Source: Sipunculus nudus (lineage: Eukaryota; Annelida; Sipuncula; Golfingiida; Sipunculidae). From it: a stretch of DNA of 64,000 nucleotides. A program made the translations under genes and the position numbers. The notes below the pieces were generated by a model that had not been told where the DNA came from, made no database searches, and worked only from the letters and a program-made list of their open reading frames with translations. This document shows positions 11,147 to 23,186 of this stretch, in pieces; position 1 is the first letter of the stretch; each line of letters starts with the position of its first letter. The stretch lies in the NCBI GenBank assembly GCA_026874595.1, contig CM049309.1:1340076-1404075 (forward strand), written 5' to 3'.

Positions 11147-14100
11147 CTGTGGTAATAAAATATATACATGTTAAAAGTTTCAAAATCAAAGTGCTTGTAT
11201 ATATATATATATATATACTAATGTATGTGTAATATGACCCTTTAACTGCGTGTCCAATTGACAACTGAAGAACGCACGATATCACAAGACACGCTCTATT
11301 ACTTAAATACATGGCCGGTAATAATAAATATAAATAAATATAAATGTATTTACTGGCATCTGTCATACCTTAGAAGACTATCAAGGTTTCACTTCTTTAT
11401 GTTATGAATGCAAATGTATTTACTATCATAAATATACACACATATATGAGATGCCAATATCTTAAATGCAGAAACTTTAATATCATTGAAATGATATGGC
11501 AGCAGTACCAGGACATTTCGGGACTATGTGATGAGATAAAAGCAAACACATCTCTGCGTGGCCTTATTTTAAATTACTTAAATCTAGTTTAGAAATCAGA
11601 ATTAATAAGGCCGCGTGCTACTTCAATTTGTCAACTATGATTAGAGAACAAAAAAGGAAACCGTCGTTCAAATTAATGTCGGCCAAACCTCCATGTACAA
11701 GTTTATAACAAAAATGAAAGAAGGAATCAAATATAAAACTAAATAAAAAATTTATCTAAAGTAAACTGCTAAATTTAAAAGAGAAACAAAGGGGTCCATT
11801 AATGTGGACGGAAGGAGTGCTAGGGACTTCGTCAAAGCCTTCTCCTTTTGAGTGCAGTAGAAGCAAATATAGGGGCGACGTGGCTGTGCTTGTGCCTAAA
11901 TAATTTTAGTACATAATAATAAAGTACATACAAATAATATAGTATATTAGTGTTCTGTTCACTCTGGCACTCAGAATGCATGCTCCATGATTGTCACTGG
12001 GCGAAATCAACATTTCTAGGCGCCCAGTTGGTCACAATTGATGATAAATTCTCATTGAAATTTGGCGATTACTCTCTGAAACTTATCACACAGTTTGGCA
12101 CTAACGACAGCAATGTACTAAAGACTGGGTTTGAGGTACCAAGAACATTTATATTTTACAATTTTTGGATTCTTTGGTCTTGTAGCCAGATGACTAGATG
12201 TATCACGACTTTTCATTAAAACTTTCATAGCTTTTTTTCAGAATATACATGGCATCAGAGAGAGCAGGTTTTGTATGTACGTTTGTGGATATAATGTCAG
12301 AATATACTTAATCTTTTGAGATATTAATTACATTCCTTTTTTGATAACAGTTTGCCAGTGCGGTTTTTTTTCATTCTACAGTTTACTTACTGCTTGGAAC
12401 GATCATGTCAATTTTCCAGATTTCAATGGGCGTCCATTTTTAGCATAGTAACGCAGTCAAACAATATTATATTATCTGCTCTGGCACAACCACTTGATCA
12501 TGATGCGCCATGACCAGTGATAATACTAACTGGAGAGAAAGCTGCTTGGTCTACATAATAGTCACAGTAGGCTATAACTGTAGTGACTGATATATAAGGC
12601 CTTTTCTCCCTCAGAAATTCCCATTTCAGCGCTGCTTGAACTATAGGTTCTTCTGATAATATATTTATGGTGTTGATGTTACTTTAAAAGAAAAGACATA
12701 AAGGCATGAGCAGTGCTTAGTTATAAGCTACGTTATAGAAATGGAAACGTACATTTATTGATCAAGACTGTGAATTCTTACATATTCGTTCACCGCTAAA
12801 AATACAGTCTTCATGGCTTTAGGGTGTTTATAGTATTTTGTTAATAAATGTGTATAGGTAACGAAATAGTTCATCCCATTCGTGATCGAACACATTTATT
12901 AACAAAGTACAATATACAGTATGACCATATCACTTGGAAATTTAAGTGCCATATATTACAGAGGATGTAATAGAACTAATTTAATTTTTATTGCCTTGTA
13001 TATTTTAACGAGCAGTTGACCCCTATTTGTGCAGATTTAAATGGTAAATGTGCAGATGTTATTCTGGATTTGTGTAGTTCAAACGTTAAATGTTCTGTTC
13101 AAGTCACGAAAATAAAAACTTTTAAGCCACGCGTATTTTATCGTTTTTTTTTCTGTACCAATCCAAATCCCTTGGTCTTAACCGTTTTACAGTTGACCTA
13201 ATAAAACATAATTTTAATGCTGACTGGGGAATCGTATATACATGTTGTGCAGTTTATAATTTCCTAAGAAAATATCCTTGTGAGTGCACTATTACCTAAA
13301 TGTTATAAAACTCTGATGAAATATTGGTTTACCTCTGCAGGATCCACGGCAGTAGTAGCCTTTGTAATCGAGAGGAGCCGCCACCCAGGTCCATCCGATT
13401 TCAGCAAACGAAAAGCGGAGTTTGTCTCGGCAGCAGACTTTGGTATTGGAGCCACAGTCCAGATCAACGAAACGTTTGTGTCGCTTGACTGGACGGCCCA
13501 TGTGTAGAACCAGGAACGGAGCAAATGATCCACCAATGGCGATTGGTGCAGAACCGTTGCATGTTGCGCAAGTTACTCTCAGTCCATGTTTTTTATGTGA
13601 GCTTTTCATCCAGTGTTTCACCATGTGATGTAGTGGCACCTGTACCCATCCGGCGCGCGCAGTTGCCCTGACTTCCGGTTCCCTTTGTGATGGGCACCTG
13701 GTTCTTGGTCCGTTGTTTGTGCATGAGAGGGTAGTGAACGTCCACTTCGTATAATAATCATTTAAAATATATATCCAAAGGACAGCCGAACTTATAGAAA
13801 CATTTTCTTCGACTGAGCTCATATTAAAACGAAGGCACTCGCTGGCTGGTGTAGAAGTACATGACCGATCTGTAGAAAAAAAAAAACCACGTTCATTTGG
13901 AATGTTTATAAATATGGTACTTTTTGGTCTTCTGGTTAGTATATGTATATTCATATTTAAGCCAAAAATATTACAGATATACAGATCTATTAACCAATGT
14001 CAGACGCTCATAGACCGCAGTACCAGGGGAACACAAAAGCCCTCTGCGTGCACTGTGTCTGCAGGTAACAGGACATCTACCCCCATATATTATAACCCCC

Positions 14101-17100
14101 TCCCCACGACAATTACCCCTCGACATTTACCCTCCGGACAATTACTCCGCAGAAAACTACCCCCAGGACGACTAACCCCCGAGACAATTTCCCCCCAGTC
14201 AATTACCCCCCCCCCCCCTACATTTAACAAAGAGTTCCATTTGTAATGTACAAAATTATAGGATTATATATCACAGAGGTGCTCTTTCTTTTGTACTAGT
14301 ACACAACTTATAGTTTTGTTCAGAATTGGTTGAATTCACTCCAAATCTAAATAAATATCATTTAGATATTCCATAACAAAAATGTGGAAAGCCATAGCAG
14401 TCAGACAGGTTTTACTTGTTTTGTTGGGCAATTATTACTTCAGATCAGGTAAACTTCCCAAATTCGGATAAAGGTATATCTTGATTTCAAATGAGAAATT
14501 AATAAGACATTAAAGGGCCTATTCATATAACAGGCATGTAAAATATACTTTAAATATGGGGTTTTCTCCTTACAAGTTATGAGTATGGAATGTGCCAATA
14601 TTTCATTCTTAACAGTTTGTGTAATCCTATACACAAGTGGGGATAAGCTTCTTGTTTGTGAATTGTTGCCACAGCGCAATATCAGACCTTTGGTCATGTC
14701 TTCTTGTTATGGTAAACATACACACTGTTTACTTACATACTGTCCCATAACAATGTATAAAATTTGAATTGGAGATAATAAGTTCATGTGCAAAGATCGT
14801 TTAGATGGGCAACTGAGATTTTTGTCCTACATCCCATAGGGGGGGGGGGGGGGGGTGGGTGGTGGAGGGTCTCTGTTTTATCCCCTAACAATAGCAAGGT
14901 CAACAAACTAGATGCTTGAATGAGCACTCTTGTGATATATAATTTTACTAATATTATCCAACAAGACCAGTAGTGGATGTACTTTGCTTTCTCATAGCTG
15001 TAGCTTGTTCTGGCCAGTTCAGCGTCCCATGCAGGTAATCAGAACCACTGGTTACCACATAGATTACAGCTGGTCCAAGCAGAGCAGCTCCAACAATACT
15101 GGATACTATAACAATAGGCATATCTTAGAAAGTCACTGGACCAGAACAGGTTAGCTCAGTATCATGTGATCACATGCTTTAAGGCAAGCAGGAGATGGGA
15201 AGTAATAGAAGGTAATACATATTACTCTTATTCTATTATCATTTCCATTAGCTCCGATTTTATATCGATTATATTACTAATACTTTGAAAATCTGAAAAT
15301 TTCTTTTACTACATATCATATTATCATCCCATCTCTGATGTGCTAAATTTGTAAATACAAACAATTCAGGAATAGTGATTAGGAAGCATTAAAGTTGTTA
15401 TCATACTTCTTGTGTCACCAATGAGAGGCATTTGTGTTTGATTTTAACCAAATACTGCATGGCTGATCTTCATATTGACCTTGAGCAACTTCCAATGAGG
15501 GACACTTAAGAAAATATGAAATCCGAATTTTAGTTCATCGGTTCAGATGAAGTAAGTGTCAATTCCAATTCAATTCCATTTCATTCATTTTTCCCTTCAA
15601 TTACCATTCAATTCCAACTGAATTCAGAATTGACCCACAGGTCTAATTGTGATGATGCTTATATATAAAAAGACTTTACAGCGAGTCTTATCGGTGTCAG
15701 ATAATATAAGATACACAGATAAAGGCTGCCTTCAGTGCACTGGACCTTACAGTATATTTGATTATAATACTGGATATATAGGACTTTTTTGTTATACACC
15801 TGTCTATAAATATGATTATTTTAAAATCGATTTGATACTACATGTACTTTTTTTTCTAACAAATAGTTTACATGTTTTTGATAAGTCAAGGTTGAAATAC
15901 ACATGGGAAATAACATATATAAATATCGGCCATCATATTATTCTCAAATTCAAATACTACCTCAAAATATATGTTCTATACAAGTGGGGTAATTGTCCGG
16001 CGGTAATTGTCCGCGGGGTTATAGTCGGGTGGGGGGGGGGGGGAGCTAATTTACCAGGGGGTAATTGACCGGGGGTTAATTATCAGGGGGTAGTTGTCCG
16101 AGGTTATACTTGTCTCGGGGGTAGTTTTCTAAGGGGTAATTGTCCTAGAGTGTATCCATATGCGGTGGTCTCTCCCTTTTATATCTTCAGATAACATTCA
16201 AGGTTATTGGGCAATGTACTTGAGGTGTACATGATAGTATGGTATGTGAAAGGTTAATAACTCCAACAAACAACCATACTATCTTTCTTTAAACGAGATA
16301 TACAAATAAATGTACAACGACACTTCCAGTTATACAAGTGACCCAGAGGTCACGACGCTCAGTTGTCTAGAAAGACATTCACAAAAGGAATTTTATCATC
16401 TGAATGCCAATTTTTTTAGATGGTATCCAACATTCGACTGAAGCATAACTCAAAAGGGTATGGGTAACAGCGACCTAAGTTCAGGTTTCCAATGAGATTT
16501 TTCATGGACCTTCCTGGATATCAAGTTAGAAGATTCTAGGTGCAATGGTTACGATTTGTGCCCGCTTAACGGACGACTGCATCTTTGAAGGTCTCAAAAA
16601 TAGAGAAATAAATGCGTACAAATTTGAAAAAATATAGGTGGCGCGACATGTCTCTCGGAACTGATGAAACACTCCATGGTGAATATGCATTAGGGCCCTG
16701 CGCGGGCTGAAAAATTGAACCCGCACCCGCCCCGCATCATGCCCTGTCAGCCCACAGCCCGCCCCGCAATCAAAGAAATAAATTCAGCCCGCCCCGCACC
16801 GTAGTTACTATAATTCTTTCAGCCCGCATCCGCCCCGCAAAATTGTCTTTCAGCCCGCACCCGCCCCGCCCCGCATTTTTCAAGTTTCTGGCCCGCAGTC
16901 CAGCCCGCAAAATAATTAAAAATAGTTTTCGGATCCAAAGGTTTATATATCAAGATATTTAAAAACACATATATCAGACATGCTTATTATTAATATATAT
17001 ATGAAATGTTTGATGATTGGAATAAAAAATTAATTTGAATACATTTTTGCAATAATTCAAACCATAATTAATGAAATATTTTTCAAGACATGTCTGATTT

Positions 17101-20100
17101 GTTAGATGGATTTAATATATAAATAATAATTTAACACGCCTTAAATATGTTTTCATATTTTACAGCGGAAATAAACTAAGCTTTGGTTTATTGTGTCTGT
17201 TTCTATTTAAATATATAAAAACTAAAGAAAAAATTAGACTCCTTCAAAGTATGCGTACCCAAAGTTACCCTTTAGAATAGAATTGGCTAATCACAAGCCA
17301 TCAGACTACTGAGATGTGTTGCTGGTTAAATTTTTTCAGTCATAATCTGCTAATCAGCTGAAACTGAGACTACTCAGGTCAAGGAAGTTAAGGGGTAATC
17401 TGACCGATGTGGCTTTAGGTTCAGGATGTTCATTGAGATCTAGACATGGCCAGAGCCTTGTTTCTTATAGCAATCATCAACACATTATGCTGGGACCAAA
17501 CAGGGATTTGACCAGCCAGTGGTCAATGTCAGTTACAATTAGACAGCACATGGAGTTACAATTAGATAAGGAGTCCACCTTAGGCTTTGTGCAGATTCAG
17601 GTTAATTGAGTAACCTACAGAGCCAGCTGTAGTCACACACTGTCTATTACAAGATCAAAGGTAATCAAACCCTAGCTTCACTCCCAGCCATATTATATAA
17701 TATGTGAGACATGACACAAGTACAGGGTTACAGGCCATGTACAACATCAGGCCAGGTTTTTATACATAGTTATGACCAGCTCCCTATGCAAGGACAATTG
17801 TTTAAAGTCTAGATATAGACCTAGAAAAGACACATTTGCATAGTGTTTTTACAACTGTCAGTCAGTGTAAGGAGTTAACAGGAATAAATTATTTTTTTTT
17901 CAAATTTATCTTTTCATATTACTATTTTTTCAATACCTGCAAACATTTTATAAAAAAATATCAATTTCTTCAAATGATAGTTTTTTTAAAGTATAATTTT
18001 ATATTCAAGTTTACTGAATTGCAAGATCATCAACCCGCAGACCGCCCCGCGCCGCACAGACTTCATTTCGGCCCGCCCCGCATTTTCTTAGATGTAGCCC
18101 GCCTCGCCCCGCAAATATTCCTATGCGGGGGCCCGCAGGCTGAAGGTCAAAACCCGCCCCGCGCAGGGCCCTAATATGCATGCGAAGAATCATGGTGATC
18201 AATGCCTTCGTTGTTCAGATACTGGAGCTTTTGTATAAAATTTTTAATTATTCGGGAAGGGGGGGGGGGGTACTTCTGAGCCCCATAGCTCTTAGCATAT
18301 GGGTAGCAGAGACTAATTTCAGGTGTCCAAGGAGAATTTTCATGGACCTCCGTGGATGATAAGTTAGAAGATTCCTGGTCCAGCGGTTACGATTTATGCC
18401 TGGCTAACCGACAGACGGACAGACAGACGGAGGGACGATGGACAAAGACCGATCACTATAACTCAGATGATTTTTTTGTCAGCTGAGCTAAGAACTGGCA
18501 GGACGTCGATTATAACTTAATGGTTCCCAAAGTTCTAATATTATAAGTGAGTTAAGGGAGCCCTGGATCTACTGATCATGGTTATGCCTCATGTGTCAGT
18601 AAAAGAGGGGTATCATACTCGGAGGGTGGCCTTAAATGGAGTTTTCCTACCGTTTCCTCAGCTGATCAGGGAATATTGTTTTGAAAGAAAAGGAAGACGA
18701 GGTAGGTCTGACTTTAAATCAGGGAAGTTGTAACTGTGAATATGCTGCGACTTCACAGGTCATGGTTCTGTTAGGCTAGAATGCAAAAACTACAGTTCAA
18801 ATGTCAGTATATTGGGCGTTATACACAGAAGCCTTGACAATGTGACATGTAGGCCTTTTTAAAATGATAGGGGCCTGCGAGTCATGATACAAATCAAATT
18901 AAAACATCCATTCCAAGGATCAAAATATTTGCTATGTTGTAGTATATTTAACATCAGAGGCTTATATGGTCATGTTTTATTTGCTAAATAATGAAGAAAC
19001 AAACGTTGTTGCACAACATTTGTGGTGGTTACCCTGGCAGCAAGAACTGTAGTTTGATACATTTTCGGGTACAGCAGTTACCGTTGCCAAGCCGTCATGA
19101 CAAATTTTCCGAGTAAAACCAGCCTCATGATTAATAACTGCTGCATGAATACACGTAAGACAACCGTAAATATAATATTCATTATTTTCCTCCAACAGAA
19201 TAACGTCACCATTGGTCTCTCCTCCTGGAAATTAGAGTTCGACAAGCAGATAAAAATAAAATAGTACTGTGAGAAATGGCGTATACATCTACTTATACTA
19301 GAATTGATCAGAACCCTATAGCTTGTACTGCCACCTCAACGTCCTCAGTTAATTAAAGATAAGTCAAGATTAAACCAATATGTCAATCCAAGCTGGAGTT
19401 ATCATCCAGAAACAATTATGCTGACAAACTGTCCTGTGAACTTGACCTTTGACGTTGTAACCCGAAAATCAATCAGGTTCTTTTAATGATTAAAAAAAAA
19501 GAAAAACAGATTGCGCCACGAGCCTTCAGGAACTGAAAAAAACCCAGTCATAATCAATAAACACACCAGGTTTCGGGACACAAGATGAAACCAAAATTTG
19601 AGAAAGTGACATAGTTGCTGTCATTTGACAGTCTCAAAAACAGAAAAAAATCGCAAAAATAGGAAAAATACAGATAGTGCCTACAAACAGCCTTAGTCAT
19701 GGTCATTATTCAAGGCAAGATTCAGACCAATAAATGCATTAATTATCAAGATACTTGAGGTTTTGTATAAAATTTTAAATTATTCTGGGGGGGGGGGGGG
19801 GTTTACTAACAAGCCCCATAGCTCGGAGGATAAAGATCACAGTGACCTAATTTCATGTTTCTATGGAGTTTTTTTATTGATCTCCCTGGATTCTGGTACA
19901 GGTTACTAGGCCAGTGGTTACGATTTGTGCCCTGCTAACGGACGGCGGACAAAGCGAAAATCCTATCGACTTTTGGCTGGCAGGCTGCCGCTATATATAC
20001 AGGTTTTTTCTTTGTGTTTTATATCTATCGATATTTGGCTTCACCTTACGTTTTAACATGAATAAATTTGATTTTTTCTTTTTTTTAGATTTCAAATGTG

Positions 20101-22711
20101 AATTAAATCAAGATGCTATTTCAAGAACAAGGGCATATTTTTATATCAACCCTCATGTTTTATTAGAATAAGAAGTATTAGAATACCATACGTATCAGTA
20201 GTATCAGAATACGACACCTAAAGGAAGGATTAGAATACGATACACGTAGAATACACGTAGTATTATATAATTCGATACGTACACGTAATATTACATAATT
20301 CGATACGTACACGTAGTATTATAAAATTCGATACGTACAAGAATTATTATAATACGATATATACTATTAGTATTATAATACGATATAATCAATTAGTGTT
20401 AAGCCCAATTTTATGCCGTCATCTCCACACTTCAGGATAATACATAATTAGACAGGCCTTTCATTTAGTCTGATCGGCAGTTAGCCAATCAAATGCCGAT
20501 TAACTTATTTCTGGCCATGAATGTTTGGGCTTACACGATCCCGGCCGAATACCACACGCAGGGTGACGGTAATTCAATGCCGGACTCCCTGTTGCATCGG
20601 TGAATTGTTACAGGTTAAAATGCACGCTTCTTCTCATTTGACGGTTGGTCTGGTAGTAGAATTAAACAAGCTGCTTATGCGTGTACTGATATTTTGTGGT
20701 AACATTGACAATGGTGTAAGGTGGTTGTTGACAGTCGGGTAAACATATGGTCCCGAGGTCTGAGATTCTTTAGTCACGGTCTTGCATGGTCTCGTATTGA
20801 ATGTGAAATATGTATCTGGCACATAAAGTTTAGAATTGTCTTAGTGCCCTTACAGACAGAAGGGGACATTGTTAGAGCTGGAAGTGTGATTCCTCACCGA
20901 TCTCCGAAATATGGAATACCCGCCCGCCCTTCCTTTTGTCGAGGCCATATGTATAATTATAGCTCATTGTAAGTGAAACTCACGTTTCCAACCCCAGAGT
21001 CCGCACACAAGTCCATATGTATAATTTTTAGCTCATTCAAAGTGAACCCACATGTGTCACACCCCAGAGTCCGCATACATGTCCATATGTATAATCTGTA
21101 GCTCATTCAAAGTGAACCCACATGTGTCACACCCCAGAGTCCGCATACATGTCCATATGTATAATCTGTAGCTCATTCAAAGTGAACCCACGTGTCTAAC
21201 CCCAGAGTCCGCACACAAGTCCATATATATAATTTGTAGCTTATTCAAAGTGAAACAACATGTGTCACACCCCAGAGTCCGCACACATGTCCATATGTAT
21301 AATTTGTAGCTCATTCAAAATGACCCACATGTGTCACACCCCAGAGTCCGCACACGTGTCCATATGTATAATTTGTAGCTCATTCAAAATGAACCCACAT
21401 GTGTCACACCCCTGAGTCCGCACACATGTCCATGTGTATAATCTGTAGCTTATTCAAAGTGAACCCACATGTGTCTAACCCCAGAGTCCGCACACAAGTC
21501 CATATATATAATTTGTAGCTTATTCAAAGTGAACCAACATGTGTCACATCCCAGAGTCCGCACACATGTCAATATGTATAATCTCTAGCTCATTCAAAGT
21601 GAACCCACATGTGTCTAACCCCAGAGTCTGCACACAAGTCCATATTTATAATTTGTAGCTCATTCAAAGTGAACCCACATGTGTCTCACCCCAGAGTCCG
21701 CACACATGTCCATATGTATAATATGTAGCTCATTAGAAGGGAACCCACATGTGTCTAACCCCAGAGTCCGCACACATGTCCATATGTTTAATTTGTAGCT
21801 CATTCAAAGTGAACCCATATGTGTCTAACCCCAGAGTCCGCACATATGTCCATATGTATAATATGTAGCTCATTAGAAGGGAAAGCCGCGCGTCCATTCC
21901 CAGATTCCGAATCTAGTTAAACAGGTGCTGACAAAATCCGAACTCTTTGTTCTTATTTGAATAGGTCGAGACTACATCGGATTTTTCATCCAAGGATATA
22001 TTTAATCCCTGTTTATAATGGATTTTTACATTTCAGCTCCAGTAAAAAAATAATGATATGATACTATATAGGCTGTAACAGAGGGGATATCTAAGGAACG
22101 CGTTATATTCATTGGCTTTATACATATAAAGAAAGCCTCTGAAAGCGTAACCTTCATTGCATTTATGGAAGGAAGATTTACAGAGTTACAACAAAAGCAA
22201 TAAGACGGTTATGTACTCATATTAGACAATTCCCTCAGCTGCATTCCTTAAGGCCAACGACTCTTATACGGAGACATAAAATACACGAAAACCAGTCCAC
22301 TTCAAATTCTAATGTATCATCCACTGTCAGAGACACCCTTCCTGCACACCCGTGTATACAGATCCCGCAGCATGTTATGATTCTGCCTGATTAATTATGA
22401 CACCCTTATCCCTCTGCTGCGTCGGTACATGGCCGCCTGTTTTTCTCATATGTTTTAATAACAAGCCCCCGACCACATGTGTGTCCCCGAGTGCTAACTG
22501 ATATGGCAATGAAACGGAAAAACGCCCTGCCCACATCTGTAATATTAAGTAAGACATAATGTAAGAGTTTCAGGCTTTATTGCTGGAAATTCAGCTGAAA
22601 GAGAAAAGTGAAGGAATTCTCATGGAATTTGTGGTTTCAGTGTGATTTTAAAAGTAAATAAATAATGTTTACGAATTACTCTCACTCTCTCCCTCTCCGT
22701 CCCTCTCAAAT

Positions 22712-22810
<99 letters not shown>

Positions 22811-23186
22811 ATAATAATAGTGCATCCTTACCAATCTGAGCTAGTACAGCAATATCTGTTGTGGATGCGAATTCTCCCAGCTCTATTTCCTCTTCGTGTT
22901 GCTCTTGTGCGCGGAAATGTTCCAGGAAAGGTCCGGGCAGCTTGCCGGGTGCTGGAGCAGTACTGTTTGGAGCAGCGGACATCCTCAGTTTCTGAAGAAT
23001 CTGGTATTTAATAAATTCAATCCGCAGCTCTCGCAGTTTATTTGGTGGTAGCGTGTTTTCTTGGCACCCGGAGCAGCCTGACCAAGAATAACGGTCTTTG
23101 AGTGAACAGCACACCGGCACCAAGAAAAACATACACATCAAATAAAGCATGTACCAGCCGTGGTCCGCCACAACCCACCCTGCCAT
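10968..23186 (-). CDS. TGF-beta superfamily ligand A (activin/myostatin/TGF-beta branch)
   Basis: Exons at 23186-22832, 13869-13333 and 11146-10968 join in frame to 356 residues and a stop. A signal peptide (about residues 1-28, very hydrophobic MLYLMCMFFLVPVCC) precedes a CSGC pair and the straitjacket-like helix LRELRIEFIKYQILQKLRM. The middle exon holds the rest of the prodomain and a furin site RHKR at 248-251. The mature ligand is about residues 252-356 with nine cysteines (257, 264, 265, 292, 296, 321, 322, 353, 355), the pattern of TGF-beta/activin/myostatin rather than seven-Cys BMPs. EIGWTWVAAP matches the family GW-W motif and the end is CGCA. It is expected to be secreted as a dimer that signals through type I/II receptor kinases and Smads. 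The neighbour at 27.6-34.3 kb is a paralogue. A start at 23333 is also open but puts no signal peptide at the N-terminus. Subfamily assignment is uncertain. Confidence 0.92.
11147..13332 (-). other. Intron 2 of ligand A
   Basis: 2.2 kb bounded by GT and AG on the minus strand; a short TA run at 11197-11216. Nothing else recognised. Confidence 0.85.
13333..13869 (-). CDS. TGF-beta ligand A, exon 2 (prodomain, furin site, first half of mature domain)
   Basis: The acceptor TTTTTTTCTACAG ends at 13870 and the donor AGAG|GTAAAC starts at 13332. It encodes residues 119-297. The segment GWVQVPLHHMVKHWM matches the prodomain GW...V...V..W pattern, and a CxTC pair and SFAPFLVLH precede the KRHKR cleavage site. 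The mature part has DC, CCRDKLRFSF, IGWTW, YKGYYCRGSC. Confidence 0.92.
14040..16160. mobile_element. Inverted clusters of GGGGTAATTGTCC words
   Basis: At 14075-14220 the strand reads repeated ACAATTACCCC words. At 15985-16150 the reverse, GGGGTAATTGTCCG, recurs. The two clusters face each other about 1.8 kb apart, suggesting a foldback-type element or two insertions in opposite orientation. A related cluster is at 38770-38930. The element limits are not clear. Confidence 0.45.
16335..18492 (+). mobile_element. Second copy of the (GGAC)-tailed element, split by a MITE
   Basis: Head ACAAGTGACCCAGAGGTCAC at about 16335, one core unit (16450-16690, resuming 18174-18400), the tail ACAGACGGACAGACAGACGG at 18410 and the end GTCAGCTGAGCTAA at 18492. 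The core is interrupted by the hAT-like insertion at 16691-18173; removing it restores the normal unit. Confidence 0.75.
16691..18173. mobile_element. hAT-like non-autonomous DNA transposon (1483 bp)
   Basis: Perfect 16-bp terminal inverted repeats TAGGGCCCTGCGCGGG, flanked by a perfect 8-bp direct repeat ATATGCAT (16683-16690 and 18174-18181). Both ends hold GC-rich subterminal repeats of CCCGCCCCGC type (about 16720-16915 and 18030-18165), and the middle is AT-rich without a transposase. An 8-bp duplication is the hallmark of the hAT superfamily. The perfect repeats suggest recent insertion. Confidence 0.88.
18977..19224 (-). CDS. Candidate Cys-rich exon inside intron 1 of ligand A
   Basis: On the minus strand an acceptor CTAATTTCCAG (ends 19225) opens an 82-codon frame to a stop at 18977 that overlaps an AATAAA hexamer (18981-18976). 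The peptide has CLTC, a later single Cys, then SSCC and KCC, with one NYS glycosylation site. The entry phase (one base brought in) equals the donor phase of ligand A exon 1, so it could be an alternative terminal exon, or part of a nested gene. It resembles no family I can name with confidence. Spurious openness is possible. Confidence 0.3.
19440..19960 (+). mobile_element. Degraded fragment of the (GGAC)-tailed element
   Basis: It shares GTCTCAAAAACAGAAAAAAATC, ATTCTGGGGGG, CCCCATAGCTC and CAGTGGTTACGATTTGTGCC with the element at 8391-10394, and ends in ACGGACGGCGGACAAAGC. Confidence 0.7.
20180..20395 (+). repeat. AT-rich short tandem repeat
   Basis: Irregular units of TTCGATACGTACACGTAGTA plus TTATA-like sequence; about six copies, decaying at both ends. 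Confidence 0.75.
20940..21885 (+). repeat. 70-bp satellite in intron 1 of ligand A
   Basis: About 13 units of CCCAGAGTCCGCACACATGT, CCATATGTATAATTTGTAGC, TCATTCAAAGTGAACCCACA, TGTGTCACAC. Some units lack two bases (CTAACCCC in place of CACACCCC). Confidence 0.93.
22704..22803 (+). repeat. (CT)n then (TA)n microsatellite
   Basis: A CT run to about 22759, then a TA run to 22802. It ends about 30 bases from the donor of ligand A exon 1. Confidence 0.97.
22832..23186 (-). CDS. TGF-beta ligand A, exon 1 (signal peptide and N-terminal prodomain)
   Basis: The start ATG is at 23186-23184 and the donor is ATTG|GTAAGG at 22831, phase 1. It encodes residues 1-118 plus one base. The hydrophobic leader lies within the first 28 residues after MAGWVV. 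The CxxC followed by a basic amphipathic helix is the family's prodomain start. The split codon G|AT joins to exon 2 as Asp. Confidence 0.88.

Larger units (their letters stand above)
13870..22831 (-). other. Intron 1 of ligand A
   Basis: 9.0 kb, largely filled by mobile and tandem DNA listed separately, plus one candidate exon at 18977-19224. Confidence 0.85.
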
